Shown: piece after piece, positions 60,136 through 64,000 of the stretch
Layout: every line of letters starts with the position of its first letter
Numbering within the stretch: position 1 is the first letter of the stretch
Assembly (NCBI GenBank): GCA_022539475.1
Contig: VCMS01000005.1
Span: forward strand, 372,001-436,000
From: Gracilaria domingensis
Lineage: Eukaryota > Rhodophyta > Florideophyceae > Gracilariales > Gracilariaceae
DNA: 64,000 bases
Reading direction: 5' to 3'
Position numbers and translations under genes: made by a program
Notes under the pieces: generated by a model
Told to the model about the DNA's origin: nothing
Database searches by the model: none
Seen by the model: the letters and a program-made list of their open reading frames with translations, nothing else

Positions 60136-60350
60136 TGGACCTGCGCTCTTCCCCTGATGCGAAGAACGCTGCAAGCATATAGGGGAAGCCCGCACGAAGC
60201 TTTTTGCAGTCTGCGGAGTCTCCTTGTTTCTTGAATGCTATCGCATAATGTACATGATCATCTTGATCTTTTATCTTGGCCACCGAATCTTTTCTGTTTC
60301 TACATGGGTCCCATTGTCTATCAAACAAAAACTGTATGTGCTTGCTACTG

Positions 60351-63300
60351 TTATGTACACTCTGCTTTTGATGGCGTTGAAATGTCTTGTCGTTCACTAT
60401 TGCCTTCACGGCTAACCGTCCAAGTCCTCCCATCCTCGACTGCAACTGCGTCCTTTCCTTGAAATGGTTTCACCAAGCTGTCGATGATACGGGCGTACAT
60501 GCGATCCATGCTTCCAGATATAATTCCAACCTCATGGTGGAACTCCAGAAATTGTGTTAGAACAGCAGCGACACCTACCAAGTTATTCGATGGTATTAAC
60601 TGCTCCACCATCCTCCTGTTCTTCGCATTTTCTTGAACCAGGGCTCCAATCAACAGAGATGCGTAACCAATTGTGATCTTCTTTTCCAACAACAATTCTG
60701 CCCTTTCGGCGTGTTGTGTACGTGCTAATGCATCTGGTGGTCGTCTTCGCCCTTCTTCCTCCACGTTTTTGGTGTGTGCCTCCACGTCTTCTGCCTCTAA
60801 AACCATTTCAGCGGCGTGTAAGACTTCTATAACTATTTCCAGACCTCCCGCGTTTCTCTTTCCGAAGCCATCTACATTGATAGTATGAAACTGTTCACAA
60901 ATGTCACGTTCTTGATGGACAATAGTCGCCAGCAATGCTAGACAAAGAACTCGAACGTCAAAACTTTCATCAATGTTATCCGCACAAAGATGTTTCTCTC
61001 TTCCGGATAGTAATCCTGCAACATAGGACTCTTTTGCAACCCACATAAGGGCCAGTTCATGCCCTTTCTGCTTCACAAACTGACGAGACGCTTCCCCAAA
61101 GCCGTGACATAGGTTGATGGCCACTCGCAAAGCCGCTGAAAGAATCCATTCGCTGCCAAACATACCCTCACGAAGACATTCCACACTGCGAATGACATTA
61201 ACAACAATGGCACAAAGTCTGCTTTCACGGGCTGTTCTCGCTTGACAAACTTTGTCTAGGATGGCGAACTCAAGAATTTTCAGGGAGGCTCCCAGTACTA
61301 CCCATGATGTGGATGCTGCATTGTGGACAAACTGAAGCTTCTTCTCTTCCGAACTTGAATCCTTCTTTTGAACCATGAGCTTCTCGCAACTGTAAAGAAC
61401 GGCAACGACCTTATCCAGTCTTCGATTTTCTTGCATCAGGGAACGAACATTTCCATGAAAACACATGACAAGGGACAGAGCAGTTCCTATAAGATGAGAT
61501 GCTGCAACGGCCTCATTCCTAAACCCGGAAAACTCGTCTTCTGTGATGTTGGCCTCTGCAACCACTTTGTTCAACGCTGATAAGACGGAACGTTCCACCT
61601 TCGATTCTTCGAGAATTTTCGCAAGTCGACCCCGTCGCTTTTTTGTGTCAACCCCCTTGCCACCTTTCACAGTTGAAGATCTCCTGGAGCTTTCCATCTC
61701 GTCCTCTTTCAAAGCTGCCGCACTACTCCGGAAGAAAGCGTTGAGAAGAATGTCAAGCTCAGTAGCACTGATAAGAAGAAGTTTGGGTGTCGCTCTGAAA
61801 ACAAGCACAAAGACGACAGCCAGGATCGCATCGATACTTCTGGACTTCCCAAAAACTCCACATAACTGACTTACAATGCTCCTGAACAGCGAAGGTTGGG
61901 TGGAAAGAATTTGAATAAGAGCACTATCATTTTCATCCTCTTCCGAAGACTTCACCTCACGGGACTTTCTCATGAGAAGCTGGGTTAAAGAAATCAAAGT
62001 CCTGGATATCAGCTGGCTTTCAATCTGTGGCGACTTCTGCTCTGCCTTTCCACTCGGTTTGAAAATACCATCAAGAAGATATTGCAGTTCATCCAGAAAA
62101 ACACGTCTTTCCTTTTCATTCGGTCCGGATCCACGTATCGTCATCACAGTTACGCCATGTGGAACCAACGAAGTCATTTGCTTGCGTCGAGCTTTTCGCA
62201 GCCTCATTTTCATAATATCACTCAATCCTTTTCGGTCTATGCTCGGAAGTGAAGATCCTTCTGGCTCTGCAAAACGAACGCGTTTTGAAAACGTTTGTTT
62301 TGATTTGCTGGAATCGTGTACTGCCGTATGCGAGTTTCGAGCGGTTCCATCCTCCATGGGCCTCGCTGCTGTGAACGGTGCCTCGCAGTTGTCATTAATC
62401 ATGCGTTTTCCCAGTGATGTGTTTGCAAATGATCTAAGTCGTTCACCGAAGCCGATCTGTTTCGGTTGAGGCGATAATGTCTCATTCGTTTCCTGGACAT
62501 CTGGGGTGATTGCAGCCTCTTTTTCCGACATCTTCGTGGGGATTTTTGGTGAAACTTTTATACTTTCAACCCCTTCTTTTGGAACTTCTGTTTGTGGGTT
62601 CCTTTTTCTTTCCATCAGCTTGATCGGAACACCGCTCTTCGTCCCGAAACTTCCTTCGCCTTCCTCATTCTTCGGGACGGGTCCAACATGATCCTTTGAA
62701 GGTTCTCCTGGGACCTCTGCTTGAGATCGCGAGGGCCTTGTTTGTTCGGAAGCTGCAGCAGAATGGTCACTTTGGATGCTCTTCAGTACATTTCCTGTTG
62801 TTGACTTGTGGTTGGAATCCTGATGCTTCTCATGTTCTTCTATCGTTTCACTTTTTTGAAACTCCGTTCCCCCCATAGGCATTGCAGAATTACCCACTGG
62901 CGCTTGTGGTATTGCTGTAGCTACAGAAAGTGCAGCGTCTTCGCCTCGGGGTATAACAATAGAGGACATGTTGCCAGACCTCAACAAAGCTTTGTCTACT
63001 AGATGCGGACCCAGTTCTTCAACTTGTCCACAGCCTTCGGTGCTTGGAGATGCTCCCAAATGGGCCTCCGATTTTCGCTTTGTAGACCTCGTACAGCCAG
63101 CCTGTCCTTCACTTCGTCTTGTAATAACAGCTTGGCTTGACGACGCTGTATATGGTACGACGGTTGTAACGGTTGTTAGCTTTTCGGATGACGCCCTGCT
63201 CCCCTTTATTTCAACGCCTTTGGGTAAATTTTTCTCTTCAGTCGCATCTCTCATCGCGTCTCCTCTCTTCGCGTTTCCAGCAACTCTCAGACCTGAAGTG

Positions 63301-64000
63301 TAACCCAGGCCTACCTCGGTTGGCTGCTTAGGTGTTACCGGTGAAACGAACAAACTTGAGTCCTGATCTTTCTGCGCCGGATCAAGAACGCTCTTAAGCG
63401 GAGAGGGTTCAGATTCTTTGCCGAGTGCTGCATTGTCTCCCTGCTTCTGACTATCTTGTGATTTCTCTTGTTGTGTATAAAAACTCGTAGTGCTTCGCGC
63501 GTCTTCCTTTTTCTTCTGATCCGAAACATCACCTTCTGGGACGTTTGAATCTGGTTCCACACGAATAGGATCATGTCGGAGTTCTTTGGATTTCCCTTCA
63601 CATCTATCGATAACTGAGGGTGTTGAGCTGAAGGACCGGGCTTCTAAGTCTTGCACTTGGCTCGCGTCAATGTCTTTGCACACCGCTGACGAAGGAAGGT
63701 GCCCTGCCGGCGAAGAAGGAGGCCTCGATTCTTTTCCGTCGTCAGCTAAATTATCAGACATGTTCTTAGCTGTCAGTGCTTCCGAGCCGATATTCAAGGC
63801 GTTTGTACCTAACTTTTTTTCTGGAAGAGCATCCTTTGTTGTTTCACACCGCGCTCTATCTTTCAGTTCATCCACTTCTTCAAGTTGCGAAAGTACTTCA
63901 GCTTCCTCCAGTCCGGTCGGACAAAGCTTACTGTCCTCGTCATTGGCGGGGCGATGGTTTTTGTCAGTCTTCGAAAGAATATTTTTCTCTTTGAATGATT
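60351..64000 (-). CDS. WAPL: WAPL (wings apart-like) cohesin release factor, N terminus beyond the window
   Basis: The frame is open from the stop at 60351-60353 to the right edge of the window, at least 1215 residues, so the start lies outside. The N-terminal half (63900-62000) is disordered, Ser/Lys/Glu-rich. From about 62130 the WAPL helical domain begins: ERRVFLDELQYLLDGIF, SRTLISLTQLLMRK, and later armadillo-like helices. It ends with ASLLIGALVQENAKNRRMVEQLIPSNNLVGVAAVLTQFLEFHHE, in the characteristic order of the WAPL C-terminal part. WAPL opens the cohesin ring with PDS5 in the nucleus. The 3' end converges with the magnesium channel, whose stop is about 215 bp away. The start and any intron upstream cannot be seen. 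Confidence 0.8.
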   Translation of the reverse strand, partial: SFKEKNILSKTDKNHRPANDEDSKLCPTGLEEAEVLSQLEEVDELKDRARCETTKDALPEKKLGTNALNIGSEALTAKNMSDNLADDGKESRPPSSPAGHLPSSAVCKDIDASQVQDLEARSFSSTPSVIDRCEGKSKELRHDPIRVEPDSNVPEGDVSDQKKKEDARSTTSFYTQQEKSQDSQKQGDNAALGKESEPSPLKSVLDPAQKDQDSSLFVSPVTPKQPTEVGLGYTSGLRVAGNAKRGDAMRDATEEKNLPKGVEIKGSRASSEKLTTVTTVVPYTASSSQAVITRRSEGQAGCTRSTKRKSEAHLGASPSTEGCGQVEELGPHLVDKALLRSGNMSSIVIPRGEDAALSVATAIPQAPVGNSAMPMGGTEFQKSETIEEHEKHQDSNHKSTTGNVLKSIQSDHSAAASEQTRPSRSQAEVPGEPSKDHVGPVPKNEEGEGSFGTKSGVPIKLMERKRNPQTEVPKEGVESIKVSPKIPTKMSEKEAAITPDVQETNETLSPQPKQIGFGERLRSFANTSLGKRMINDNCEAPFTAARPMEDGTARNSHTAVHDSSKSKQTFSKRVRFAEPEGSSLPSIDRKGLSDIMKMRLRKARRKQMTSLVPHGVTVMTIRGSGPNEKERRVFLDELQYLLDGIFKPSGKAEQKSPQIESQLISRTLISLTQLLMRKSREVKSSEEDENDSALIQILSTQPSLFRSIVSQLCGVFGKSRSIDAILAVVFVLVFRATPKLLLISATELDILLNAFFRSSAAALKEDEMESSRRSSTVKGGKGVDTKKRRGRLAKILEESKVERSVLSALNKVVAEANITEDEFSGFRNEAVAASHLIGTALSLVMCFHGNVRSLMQENRRLDKVVAVLYSCEKLMVQKKDSSSEEKKLQFVHNAASTSWVVLGASLKILEFAILDKVCQARTARESRLCAIVVNVIRSVECLREGMFGSEWILSAALRVAINLCHGFGEASRQFVKQKGHELALMWVAKESYVAGLLSGREKHLCADNIDESFDVRVLCLALLATIVHQERDICEQFHTINVDGFGKRNAGGLEIVIEVLHAAEMVLEAEDVEAHTKNVEEEGRRRPPDALARTQHAERAELLLEKKITIGYASLLIGALVQENAKNRRMVEQLIPSNNLVGVAAVLTQFLEFHHEVGIISGSMDRMYARIIDSLVKPFQGKDAVAVEDGRTWTVSREGNSERQDISTPSKAECT

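Noticed and set aside
1-64000. Search for tRNA genes, rRNA, CRISPR arrays and virus-like or LTR elements
   Set aside because: I found no convincing tRNA arms, no rRNA, no regularly spaced repeats, and no retroviral, LTR or Polinton coding motifs by eye; a tRNAscan or HMM run would settle this.

Overview
The window is nuclear DNA of a eukaryotic alga, most likely a red alga; I cannot name the species. Genes are compact and mostly intronless. The few introns seen are short (64-103 bp) with GTAAGT or GTACGT donors, and two (87 and 64 bp) carry TACTAAT/TACTAAC branch points. The branching enzyme has no transit peptide, as expected for cytosolic floridean starch. There is a plastid-lumen PsbQ/Psb27-like protein, and a pyruvyl transferase of the kind needed for pyruvylated galactans. 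Promoters, where visible, have a TATA box or TATA-like TTAA core about 100-135 bp upstream of the ATG.

Layout. 0.6-10 kb: four small secreted Ala/Gly-rich proteins (three almost identical), the RNase P/MRP subunit POP4, a DFR-like reductase, and a 348-bp MITE-like element beside a 59-bp near-palindrome. 10.4-15 kb: an extremely GC-rich island with a NASP-like histone chaperone, a four-finger C2H2 protein, a thylakoid-lumen protein and a CDCA7-type zinc-finger protein. 15-20 kb: mostly non-coding, with Z-DNA-prone palindromes and homopolymer tracts. 20-28.7 kb: a four-HMA copper ATPase, a membrane-anchored methyltransferase with one intron, a secreted acyl-thioesterase-like protein that has lost its catalytic serine, and a small Cys-rich protein. 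28.7-33.2 kb: gene-poor, with two related Cys-rich reading frames and an unrecognised coding-like fragment.

33.2-46.5 kb: a transporter/pyruvyl-transferase fusion, a secreted metallo-beta-lactamase-fold lactonase with two introns, glycogen/starch branching enzyme, an erythritol/L-threitol-type dehydrogenase (one intron), a membrane RING-like protein, a Tim22-like PRAT protein and a RING-HC protein. 46.7-64 kb: a GT90 glycosyltransferase, tripeptidyl-peptidase II, a divergent ubiquitin-eS31 fusion, a coiled-coil protein, an MRS2-type magnesium channel (one intron), and the cohesin-release factor WAPL running off the right edge.

Several genes point to the secretory pathway and cell wall: the fusion protein, GT90, the lactonase, the pseudo-thioesterase and the small secreted families. 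The chromatin proteins (NASP, CDCA7-like, WAPL) form a second theme. The most interesting item is the 789-residue fusion at 33216-35585. It joins a triose-phosphate-translocator-type carrier to a polysaccharide pyruvyl transferase through an extra membrane segment that would place the enzyme in the Golgi lumen. This suggests a single-chain PEP import and pyruvylation device. No LTR, Polinton or other virus-like element was recognised.
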